Source: Eubacterium sp. 14-2 (lineage in GTDB: Bacteria; Bacillota; Clostridia; Lachnospirales; Lachnospiraceae). Taken from it: a stretch of DNA of 64,000 nt. Location of the stretch: positions 1 through 64,000 of the forward strand of contig NZ_KE159568.1 of the NCBI RefSeq assembly GCF_000403845.2, written 5' to 3'. Below the pieces are notes generated by a model. It was not told the origin of the DNA, ran no database searches, and was given only the letters and a program-made list of their open reading frames with translations. Made by a program: the position numbers and the translations under genes. The stretch's first letter is position 1; every line of letters starts with the position of its first letter. Positions 27,982-36,359 of this stretch are shown in pieces.

Positions 27982-29301
27982 TTATATCTGAGTCACCACA
28001 AAAATATCGTAAATGGCCCGAATTGCTTCTTCAAAGTCACTGTTCTGCACACCGATAATAATATTCAGCTCACTGGACCCCTGATCAATCATTTTTACAT
28101 TTACATTCACATGGGCAAGAGCGGAAAAAATTCTTCCGGCTGTCCCTCTGGTGGATTTCATTCCCCGGCCTACCACAGCAATCAGCGCCAGATTCCCTTC
28201 CAGATCTATGCTGTCCGGCTGGGCAAGACGATGAATTGCAGACAATACCTGCTGTTCTTTTCCTTCAAATTCCTCCTGATGGACAAACACTGTCATGGTA
28301 TCTATACCAGAAGGCACATGCTCAAAGGAAATTCCATGCTCTTCAAAGGCTGAGAGAACTTTTCTGCCAAATCCCACCTCCGCATTCATCATATCTTTAT
28401 CAATATTGACTGCCACAAAGCCTTTCTTCCCTGCAATTCCGGTAATGGTATAATCCGGCTGGCGGCAGGTGCTCTCCACAATCAGAGTCCCTTCATCCTC
28501 CGGGGCGTTTGTGTTGCGGATATTGATGGGAATCCCTTCTTTGCGCACAGGAAATACCGCATCCTCATGAAGGACGGTTGCACCCATATAGGACAGCTCC
28601 CGCAGTTCCCGGTAGGTAATTACCTTGATAACTTCCGGCTTTTTGATAATCCGGGGATCTGCAATCAGAAATCCTGACACGTCAGTCCAGTTCTCATAAA
28701 TATCTGCCCGTACCGCTTTTGCCACAATGGAACCGGTAATGTCAGAGCCTCCTCTGGAAAAGGTCTTCACTCTCCCGTCTTCTCTGGCGCCGTAAAATCC
28801 GGGAATCACCGCATGCTCACAGTCTTTCAGCCGCCGGGCTAAAATCTGATTGGTCTTATCCGCATCGAATTCCCCGTTTTCTCCAAACACAATCACTTCC
28901 GCCGCGTCTATAAATTCAAAGCCCAGGTAATTTGCCATAATGATTCCGTTTAAATATTCCCCGCGGGAAGCCGCATAATCCGCCCCCGCTTTTTTCCGGA
29001 AATTTTCCCCTATCACTTCAAATTCCCTGTTCAGAGAAAAATTCAGGTTCAGCCCGTTGATAATGGAATCATACCGTTCCTGTATTTTTTTCAGCAGAGA
29101 TGTAAAATTCTCTTCTGCTTCTGCCAGCTCATAGCACTGGTAAAGCATGTCTGTTACTTTCGTATCTTTGGCGTTGCGTTTTCCAGGCGCGCTGGGCACC
29201 ACATACCTGCGATTCTCATCCGCCCGGATGATTTTCCCGACCTTTGCGAACTGTCCGGCATTTGCCAGAGAACTTCCGCCAAACTTTACTACCTTTATCA
29301 T
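27982..29301 (-). CDS. lysC: Aspartate kinase
   Basis: The enzyme phosphorylates aspartate, the first step to lysine, threonine and methionine (EC 2.7.2.4). The 439-residue monofunctional protein starts with the KFGGSS motif. It has the substrate region FSRGGSDITGS near residue 185 and two C-terminal ACT domains (from about 310) for amino-acid feedback. AAGGAG precedes the ATG. There is no room for a lysine riboswitch in the 123-base upstream gap and none is seen. The gene stands alone. Confidence 0.95.
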   Translation of the reverse strand: MIKVVKFGGSSLANAGQFAKVGKIIRADENRRYVVPSAPGKRNAKDTKVTDMLYQCYELAEAEENFTSLLKKIQERYDSIINGLNLNFSLNREFEVIGENFRKKAGADYAASRGEYLNGIIMANYLGFEFIDAAEVIVFGENGEFDADKTNQILARRLKDCEHAVIPGFYGAREDGRVKTFSRGGSDITGSIVAKAVRADIYENWTDVSGFLIADPRIIKKPEVIKVITYRELRELSYMGATVLHEDAVFPVRKEGIPINIRNTNAPEDEGTLIVESTCRQPDYTITGIAGKKGFVAVNIDKDMMNAEVGFGRKVLSAFEEHGISFEHVPSGIDTMTVFVHQEEFEGKEQQVLSAIHRLAQPDSIDLEGNLALIAVVGRGMKSTRGTAGRIFSALAHVNVNVKMIDQGSSELNIIIGVQNSDFEEAIRAIYDIFVVTQI

Positions 29302-29424
29302 GTCCCCACTCCTTCGGATTCTTCAAAATTCTTCAAAATTTCACTGGACATTTTACCATAAAACCTTCCATATGGGAACTGATTTTTTGAATTTTCCTGT
29401 CTTTTTGGCAGCAGCCCGGCTTTT

Positions 29425-30224
29425 TTAAGAGATTTCCGGCAGGCTCCCCATCCATTTCCCTTTCCGGAATATAAGGACAGAAATCAGAAACCGCACCCAT
29501 TCTTCCAGGGACAGGATAAAATAAACCCAGGGAATGGACAGATTCCATACAAAGGCCGCCACAACTCCCAGCGGAACTCCGAACAGCCAGGTACCCACGA
29601 AATCCACCGTCATCACATAACCGGTTTTCCGCCGCTCCTTAAAATACCGCCGCCCAGAATCATATTCTGAACTTTTACCGGCGCTATCAGTGCAAAGGCT
29701 TCCATAATCTGCCATGCAAGTTCTTTTACCTGCCGGCTGACACCGTACATCTCCACATAATACCGGCTGCACAGAATCAGCAGAACAGACAGAACTCCGG
29801 AAGCTACCAGCCCGTATTTCATCAGCTTTAAGGACTCTTGAAAGGCCCGGTCATATTCTTCTCGTCCAAGGGTTTTTCCTGTCAGAATTCCGGCCGCCTG
29901 AGCCAGTCCGCTCAGCATACCCATAAACAGAACCTGCATCGGTGTGGTCAGGGTCATGGCTGCGCAGGACTCCGTACCGATATGTCCGTAAATAACCGCA
30001 TATACATTTTCTCCCAGACTCCAGAAAAATTCACATGCCAGAATAGCCAGCAAAATTCCCGCCATACTGGGAATATACCGTCTTTCTTCCAGAAGCTCCT
30101 GCACCCGCCGGACCGTCCTGGGCGAAACTTTTTTTGTTTTCCCGTGAATGACATTGGAAACGGTGACAGTGCTTACCCCCAGTTCATCTGCAATATCTGC
30201 AATGGTCACTCTTTTTTCTGACAT
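29425..30224 (-). pseudogene. LacI regulator fused by deletion to the end of a MATE transporter, with frameshift
   Basis: The first 56 residues are a LacI-family helix-turn-helix (VTIADIADELGVSTVTVSNV, then IPSMAGILLA). From about residue 57 the frame changes without a break into the second half of a MATE efflux protein (FFWSLGENVYAVIYGHIGTE, GLAQAAGILTGK). The LacI ligand domain and the MATE N-terminal half are missing. The MATE part is also broken. Adding one base to the four-A run (T at 29625-29628 on the plus strand) restores GGKTGYVMTVDFVGTWLFG and a frame to 29425. Both ancestral functions should be lost. Confidence 0.85.
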
Positions 30225-30329
30225 AATCTTTCTCCCTGTTACTTTTCCTTCCTCTGGCTGCTCCGGGAACAGGCCTTGCATTTTCCATATACTTATATTA
30301 TAATACTTATAAATCTGACCCCGTACAGA

Positions 30330-30369
30330 TATACCATAACCTGTCCGGCAAATGACAGGTTATGGTATA
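30330..30369. repeat. 16-bp perfect inverted repeat upstream of the LytTR regulator
   Basis: TATACCATAACCTGTC (30330-30345) and its exact complement (30354-30369) are separated by eight bases. It lies between the chimeric pseudogene and the LytTR regulator gene, which diverge. It could be an operator, a leader hairpin or an old terminator. There is no U-tract. Confidence 0.7.
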
Positions 30370-30462
30370 AGCCGGCCTTATCATATAATTTAACATAACA
30401 TATACTGCAAAATAAATACAGTTATGTAATTGTTTTTGCAGTATTTTTTTGAGGAAAAATAA

Positions 30463-31197
30463 ATGAAAATTGCAATCTGTGATGACAGTATGAAAGATTT
30501 GGCAGCAATTGAGCTTCTGCTGAAAAAATACAGGGCACTTTATCCCCAGGCAGAATTTACCACAGAGAAATTTGTAAATCCTTCTCACCTGTCTGAAAAA
30601 ATTCGGGAAAAAAAGATGGCTGACATTTATATCCTGGACATTATCATGACCGGGACAACAGGCATTGATATCGGCAATCAGATCAAACGTTCCGGCAGCG
30701 ACGCCGCCATTATTTATACTACCTCTTCCGATGACTTTGCACTGGATGCCTATGACGTGCACGCAGTAAGGTATCTTTTAAAACCAATCACCGAAGATAA
30801 ATTTTTTGAAGCCATGGATTATGCCCGCTCTTACCGTGAATCCAAAAGGGGGCCTCTGTATCTGGTGAAAACCAGAACCGGCATGGTATCCATCCCCTGT
30901 TCCAAAATTGAATATATTGAAAACGCCTCCCGTATGCTGAACGTATATTTAACAGACGGCTCTGTAATTACCAGTATTTTTATCCGTAAATCTTTTGATG
31001 ATGAGATAAAAGACCTGATAACAGAAAAAAGTTTTATGCAGGTTCACAAATCTTTTCTTGTCAACCTGAATTATATAAAAAAACTGGAAGGAAACAGCAT
31101 TACCATGGACAGCGGCACTCATATTCCAATCAGTAAAAAGAACACCGCAAACGTAAAGAGACAGTACCTCACCTTTATTTCAGAACAGTACAGATAA
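30463..31197 (+). CDS. LytTR-family response regulator (AgrA-like)
   Basis: The 244-residue protein has an N-terminal receiver with acidic pocket CDDS and the phospho-Asp in IYILDIIMTG (near residue 60). The C-terminal LytTR DNA-binding domain covers about 135-240 (SKIEYIENASR, FMQVHKSFLVNLNYI). Such proteins activate genes from paired 9-bp direct repeats, often under peptide pheromone control. The histidine kinase gene follows after nine bases, so they form a two-component pair. Confidence 0.93.
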   Translation: MKIAICDDSMKDLAAIELLLKKYRALYPQAEFTTEKFVNPSHLSEKIREKKMADIYILDIIMTGTTGIDIGNQIKRSGSDAAIIYTTSSDDFALDAYDVHAVRYLLKPITEDKFFEAMDYARSYRESKRGPLYLVKTRTGMVSIPCSKIEYIENASRMLNVYLTDGSVITSIFIRKSFDDEIKDLITEKSFMQVHKSFLVNLNYIKKLEGNSITMDSGTHIPISKKNTANVKRQYLTFISEQYR

Positions 31198-31206
31198 GGA
31201 AACAGC

Positions 31207-32496
31207 ATGAATTATTTTAACAATATCTCCTATATGATCAGTCATTTGTTTTTAATGGCATTTCTCTACCTGTTTATCACTCACCGCTATTCTGAAAGGG
31301 TAACCAGGCTGATCTGCCTTTCTTCTTTTCTGCTGTTGAATTTCACTGACATAATCAAGCTGAATATATTTCCGGACAATGATATATGCTACTTTGCTGT
31401 TACTCTCCTGCAAATCTGCGTGACTCAGCTCACGGGCATTCTGATTTCCAGAAAAAGAAACAGCAAAGTCCTGTTTATCGGCCTGAGTGCTTCCAATTAT
31501 ACGATTCTGGGAAGCGCTTTTGCGCCCATTCTGCTGATTCAGACACAGAATACGGCGCTGGCCCTGACGGCAAATTTTGCAGTGCATTTTGTCATATTGT
31601 ACATACTTTATAAAAGCCTCCGAAACATATGGCTCAGGCAATATGAAACGGAATACACCAAAGGCTGGTGGGAACTTTGCCTGATCCCTGTCTTTTTTTA
31701 CTGCAGTTTTTCCTGTATTGCATTTTTTCCTTATACCCTGTACGACAATCCCCAGAACATTCCGGGTATCCTGTGCATGATGATTACCATGTGCGTGTCT
31801 TATGTGGTGGTGCTGAGATATATTGAAAGTGATTCCAAAAGAAAAGATATCTATTACAAAAATGTACTGTTTGAAACTTATATCAGGGGCCTGGAAGATC
31901 AGTATTATATGGTGGAAAAATCCGAAAAGAAACTCCGGATCCTGCGTCATGACATGCGCCACTATTCCAGAATCATTCATCAGCTCCTAAGCCAGGGGGA
32001 ATATGAGGAAATCAACAAAATCATACTTCATGTCAATGATGTTATGGACGAACATAAAGTGACCTGTTACTGTAAAAATCTGATTGTCAACACCATTATC
32101 TCTGAGATGATAAAGTGGACAGACAAATTCGGTATCAGGGTAACGCTGGATCTTTTGGTTCCGGAAAAAATTCCGGTCAACGATTATGAATTTACCGCGG
32201 TGATTGCAAACCTGTTTGAAAATGCCATAAGATGTGTGAAAAACTATGAAAAGGAACAGCGCTGGATAGAAATGAAAGTCCACTGTACCCAGGAACATCT
32301 GCTGATTCATGTAAAAAATGAATGTCATGACAACATTGCCTTTGACGCCGGAACCGGGCTTCCCAAAAGTGAAAAAGGCAGAAATCACGGTCTTGGCATG
32401 CAGAGTGTGCTGACATTCTCCGATAAAACGGAAGGAACCATAGACTGCTTCTGTGAAAACCATATCTTCCAGATTATATTATTCATAAAATTCTGA
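31207..32496 (+). CDS. GHKL-type sensor histidine kinase (AgrC-like)
   Basis: The 429-residue protein has about six membrane helices in the first 205 residues. A cytoplasmic kinase of the HPK10 type follows. The phospho-acceptor His lies in RILRHDMRHYSR (near 240-250). The GHKL ATP-binding domain has NLFENAIRCV and GLGMQSV. It is the partner of the LytTR regulator just upstream. The AgrC resemblance suggests a peptide ligand, but no AgrB or AgrD-like gene is visible in the window. Confidence 0.92.
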   Translation: MNYFNNISYMISHLFLMAFLYLFITHRYSERVTRLICLSSFLLLNFTDIIKLNIFPDNDICYFAVTLLQICVTQLTGILISRKRNSKVLFIGLSASNYTILGSAFAPILLIQTQNTALALTANFAVHFVILYILYKSLRNIWLRQYETEYTKGWWELCLIPVFFYCSFSCIAFFPYTLYDNPQNIPGILCMMITMCVSYVVVLRYIESDSKRKDIYYKNVLFETYIRGLEDQYYMVEKSEKKLRILRHDMRHYSRIIHQLLSQGEYEEINKIILHVNDVMDEHKVTCYCKNLIVNTIISEMIKWTDKFGIRVTLDLLVPEKIPVNDYEFTAVIANLFENAIRCVKNYEKEQRWIEMKVHCTQEHLLIHVKNECHDNIAFDAGTGLPKSEKGRNHGLGMQSVLTFSDKTEGTIDCFCENHIFQIILFIKF

Positions 32497-32536
32497 TTCC
32501 CACAGAAAAAGAATTTCAAACTTCATATAGAAGAAC

Positions 32537-32573
32537 AAAAAAACTCCCCTCCGGAATCCGGAGGGGAGTTTTT
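32537..32573. terminator. Bidirectional terminator
   Basis: CTCCCCTCCGGA and TCCGGAGGGGAG form a perfect GC-rich stem flanked by seven A and five T residues. It serves the convergent histidine kinase and nifJ genes. Confidence 0.92.
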
Positions 32574-32584
32574 CTTATCTTAAA

Positions 32585-32635
32585 GGAACGACCCGCCGCA
32601 GGCGGAGAATCCTGCAAAGCAGGATTCTTCGTTCC
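32585..32635 (-). other. Three-way-junction structure in the nifJ 3' region
   Basis: GGAACGA (32585-32591) pairs with TCGTTCC (32629-32635) and encloses two perfect hairpins. These are CCGCC/GGCGG with a GCA loop, and GAATCCTGC/GCAGGATTC with an AAA loop. It lies directly after the nifJ stop and before the terminator, so it is part of the nifJ 3' untranslated RNA. Confidence 0.7.
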
Positions 32636-32638
32636 ATC

Positions 32639-35600
32639 TTATTTATCACCGTATAAAGTGATTAATTTGTTCAGATATTCATAACGCTCTTTTGCATGTT
32701 TCTCAGATACAGCAAACAGTTCTTCTGCTCTTTCCGGATTGAATCTTGCAAGGGCATTGTAACGAACTTCTCCGTTCAGGAATGCCTTGTAATCTCCGGT
32801 AGGTGCTTTGCTGTCCAGGGAGAATGCTGCTTTTCCTTCTTCCTTCAATGCAGGATTGAAACGGAAGTTATGCCAGTAACCAGCTTCTACAGCGTTCTTC
32901 TCTTCTGTCTGAGCTTTGCTCATACCAACCTTGATACCATGGTTGATACATGGAGCATAAGCGATAATCAGGGACGGTCCCGGATATGCTTCTGCTTCTG
33001 CAAGAGCTTTGATACACTGATTGTAATCAGCACCCATTGCAATCTGTGCAACATATACATAGCCGTAGCTCATTGCGATAGAAGCCAGGTCTTTCTTCTT
33101 CACTTCTTTTCCGCCTGCTGCGAACTGTGCAATTGCTCCGGTAGGTGTAGCCTTGGAGGACTGTCCGCCAGTGTTGGAGTAAACTTCTGTATCGAATACC
33201 ATTACGTTGATATCCTGTCCGCTTGCCAGAACATGGTCAACGCCGCCGAATCCGATATCGTATGCCCATCCGTCACCACCGAAGATCCACTGGGATTTCT
33301 TAGCCAGGAAATCTTTCTCAGCAAGAATTTCTTTGGAAGCGTCACATCCGCATCCTTCCAGAGCTGCAACTAATTTATCTGTAGCTGTTCCGTTTACAGC
33401 GCCGATTCCATAAGTGTCAAGCCACTCTTTTCCTGCTGCTGCAACGTCTGCATTTTTGCCTTCTGCTACCAGGGCTTCTACTTTTGTTTTCAGTTTTTCT
33501 CTGATTGCCTTCTGAGCCAGCAGCATACCATAGCCGAACTCTGCAGCATCTTCGAATAAGGAGTTGGACCATGCAGGACCATGTCCTTTTTCATTAACGG
33601 TATAAGGTGTGGACGGTGAAGAGTTACCCCAGATGGAAGAACATCCGGTTGCATTTGCAATGTACATTCTGTCACCGAACAGCTGTGTAATCAGTTTTGC
33701 ATAAGGTGTCTCACCGCATCCGCCGCAGGCTCCGGAGAACTCAAGCAACGGCTGTTTGAACTGAGAACCTTTTACGGTATTCTCTTTAAATTTCTCTACT
33801 ACGTCCACTTTCTTCTCTGTAGTCAGACCATAATCGAAGAATGCCTGCTCGCCCACATTTGCTTCGCAGTTCTGCATGGTAAGAGCTTTCTCGCCCTTCT
33901 TGCCAGGACATACATTTGCACAGGAGCCGCATCCGGTACAGTCAAGCGCGGAAATGGTCATGCTGAACTTGTACTCCGGCATTCCTGTCATAGGAAGTGT
34001 CTGCATTCCTTCCGGTGCATTGGAAGCCTCTGCTTCTGTCAGAGCTACCGGACGGATAACTGCATGAGGACATACATAGGAACAGATATTACACTGGATA
34101 CAGTTTTCCGGATTCCATACAGGAACGTCAACTGCGATACCGCGTTTCTCATATGCAGAAGAACCGGAAGGAGTCTGTCCGTTTTCGTATTTCTTAACAA
34201 CGGATACCGGAATTCTGTTACCTTCCTGTCCGTTTACCGGAATCTGGATGTCGTTTACGAAATCAACAACATCTTTTCTGTCTCCGGTTGCAACCTTTGC
34301 AAAGCTCTCATCCTGAGCGTCTTTCCAGCCTGCAGGTACGTCAATCTTAACAACTCCGGTTGCTCCGGCGTCGATTGCATCGTAGTTCATCTGTACGATC
34401 TTGTCGCCCTTCTTGCCGTAGGTTGCCTTTGCAGCAGCCTTCATCAGCTCAATGGCTCTTTCTTCCGGAATAATAGCTGCCAGTTTGAAGAATGCGGACT
34501 GAAGCACGGTGTTGATACGTCCGCCAAGTCCGATTTCCTTACCAATCTTAATACCGTCGATGGTATAGAACTGGATATCGTTTTCCGCAATGTATCTCTT
34601 AACCTGTCCAGGCAGATGGTTTTCCAGTTCTTCCGGAGTCCAGGAGCAGTTCAGAAGGAATGTTCCGCCCGGTACCAGTTCCTGAACCATGTTGTACTTG
34701 CGTACATAGGAAGGATTGTGACATGCCACGAAGTTCGCCTGTTTGATCAGGTAAGTAGATTTGATTGCTTTCTTACCGAAACGCAGGTGGGACATGGTAA
34801 CGCCGCCGGATTTTTTGGAATCATAATCAAAGTATGCCTGAGCAAACATGTCTGTGTTGTCACCGATAATCTTGATGGAGTTCTTGTTTGCTCCAACAGT
34901 ACCGTCAGCTCCCAGACCCCAGAACTTACAGTTGATGGTCCCTTCCGGTGTGGTAACCGGATCTTCTTTTACTTCCAGAGAAAGGTTGGTTACATCATCA
35001 TAGATACCGATGGTGAATCTTTCTTTCTCAGTGTTGTTGTATACAGCGATAATCTGTCCCGGTGTGGTATCTTTGGAACCTAATCCGTAACGGCCGCTTG
35101 TAATCTTAACAGCGTCGAATTTGCTTCCCTTTAATGCTGCTACCACATCCAGATATAAAGGCTCGCCAAGAGAGCCAGGCTCTTTGGTTCTGTCTAATAC
35201 AGCAATGGTCTTAACCGTATCAGGAATTGCTGCAATCAGTGCTTCTTTGCTGAACGGACGATACAGACGTACTTTTACAACGCCCACTTTCTCGCCTTTT
35301 GCCATTAAGTAGTCAATGGTCTCATCAATGGTATCACATACGGAACCCATAGCAATGATGATTCTGTCGGCATCAGCAGCTCCATAGTAGTTGAACAGTT
35401 TGTAGTCTGTTCCGATTTTTTCATTTACCTTGTCCATGTATTTCTGTACGATTGCCGGTAATGCATCGTAAGTGGAGTTACAGGACTCTCTGGTCTGGAA
35501 GAAAATATCCGGGTTCTGAGCAGAACCATCCTGACGGGGATGATTCGGATTCAGTGCATTCCTGCGGAATGCGTCGATTGCATCCAGATCCACCATGTCT

Positions 35601-36175
35601 TTCAGGTCTTCATAATCCCATGTTTCAATTTTCTGAATCTCGTGGGAAGTACGGAATCCATCAAAGAAATTGATGAAAGGAAGATGTCCTTCCAGTCCTG
35701 CACAGTGTGCAACCGGAGTTAAGTCCATAACTTCCTGTACAGAAGATTCGCAGAGCATTGCCGCACCGGTCTGACGGCAGGCATATACGTCAGAATGATC
35801 ACCAAAAATGTTCAGTGCATGAGTTGCCACGCAACGCGCGGATACATTAAATACGCCCGGAAGCCCCTCACCTGCAATTTTGTACAGATTGGGAATCATC
35901 AGCAACAGTCCCTGAGATGCAGTATAAGTGGTGGTCAGAGCACCTGCTGCCAGTGAACCGTGTACCGTACCTGCTGCTCCGGCTTCAGACTGCATCTCTG
36001 TTACCTGAACAGTCTGTCCGAAAATGTTCTTTCTTCCCTGTGTTGCCCATTCATCAGTAGCTTCTGCCATAACAGAAGACGGTGTGATGGGGTAGATGGC
36101 TGCAACATCTGTGTATGCATAGGAAGCATGAGCTGCTGCATGGTTACCATCCATGGTTTTCATAGATCTTTTCAT
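32639..36175 (-). CDS. nifJ: Pyruvate:ferredoxin (flavodoxin) oxidoreductase
   Basis: The enzyme oxidises pyruvate to acetyl-CoA and CO2 and reduces ferredoxin, a central step in clostridial fermentation. The 1178-residue single-chain form holds all parts in order. The pyrimidine-binding domain has YPITPSSVMAE. The gamma domain is followed by a two-cluster ferredoxin domain (CIQCNICSYVCPHA and CTGCGSCANVCPGK). The TPP domain has GCGETPYAK and GDGWAYDIGFGG. ATG 36175 with AGGAGG upstream excludes the longer frame. Codon choice is strongly biased, as expected for high expression. Confidence 0.97.
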   Translation of the reverse strand: MKRSMKTMDGNHAAAHASYAYTDVAAIYPITPSSVMAEATDEWATQGRKNIFGQTVQVTEMQSEAGAAGTVHGSLAAGALTTTYTASQGLLLMIPNLYKIAGEGLPGVFNVSARCVATHALNIFGDHSDVYACRQTGAAMLCESSVQEVMDLTPVAHCAGLEGHLPFINFFDGFRTSHEIQKIETWDYEDLKDMVDLDAIDAFRRNALNPNHPRQDGSAQNPDIFFQTRESCNSTYDALPAIVQKYMDKVNEKIGTDYKLFNYYGAADADRIIIAMGSVCDTIDETIDYLMAKGEKVGVVKVRLYRPFSKEALIAAIPDTVKTIAVLDRTKEPGSLGEPLYLDVVAALKGSKFDAVKITSGRYGLGSKDTTPGQIIAVYNNTEKERFTIGIYDDVTNLSLEVKEDPVTTPEGTINCKFWGLGADGTVGANKNSIKIIGDNTDMFAQAYFDYDSKKSGGVTMSHLRFGKKAIKSTYLIKQANFVACHNPSYVRKYNMVQELVPGGTFLLNCSWTPEELENHLPGQVKRYIAENDIQFYTIDGIKIGKEIGLGGRINTVLQSAFFKLAAIIPEERAIELMKAAAKATYGKKGDKIVQMNYDAIDAGATGVVKIDVPAGWKDAQDESFAKVATGDRKDVVDFVNDIQIPVNGQEGNRIPVSVVKKYENGQTPSGSSAYEKRGIAVDVPVWNPENCIQCNICSYVCPHAVIRPVALTEAEASNAPEGMQTLPMTGMPEYKFSMTISALDCTGCGSCANVCPGKKGEKALTMQNCEANVGEQAFFDYGLTTEKKVDVVEKFKENTVKGSQFKQPLLEFSGACGGCGETPYAKLITQLFGDRMYIANATGCSSIWGNSSPSTPYTVNEKGHGPAWSNSLFEDAAEFGYGMLLAQKAIREKLKTKVEALVAEGKNADVAAAGKEWLDTYGIGAVNGTATDKLVAALEGCGCDASKEILAEKDFLAKKSQWIFGGDGWAYDIGFGGVDHVLASGQDINVMVFDTEVYSNTGGQSSKATPTGAIAQFAAGGKEVKKKDLASIAMSYGYVYVAQIAMGADYNQCIKALAEAEAYPGPSLIIAYAPCINHGIKVGMSKAQTEEKNAVEAGYWHNFRFNPALKEEGKAAFSLDSKAPTGDYKAFLNGEVRYNALARFNPERAEELFAVSEKHAKERYEYLNKLITLYGDK

Positions 36176-36319
36176 TACATTTTTCCTCCTGCCTGAATTT
36201 GAATGTAACATCTTCATTGTTACAATTTAACCTGCTGCTGTCCGCCCTGCCGACTCTGCGGCACTCTTTCCGCCGATACCCGAAAAGACCGGCCTGACAA
36301 TAACAGATTCTTCCTTTAT

Positions 36320-36348
36320 ACTATAATAATTGTGACTGAAAAAATCAA
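36320..36348 (-). promoter_or_regulatory. Promoter of nifJ
   Basis: On the minus strand TTGATT (36343-36348) and TATAGT (36320-36325) are spaced by 17 bases. The leader would be about 138 bases long. It contains GC-rich self-complementary segments, but I recognise no riboswitch. Confidence 0.7.
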
Positions 36349-36359
36349 TAGTTTTTCGC

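Noticed and set aside
30307-30762. A 151-codon minus-strand frame over the palindrome and the LytTR gene start
   Set aside because: It is antisense to a clear receiver domain and has no start signals.
34064-35083. A 339-codon plus-strand frame inside nifJ
   Set aside because: It is antisense to highly conserved PFOR sequence and reflects strong codon bias.
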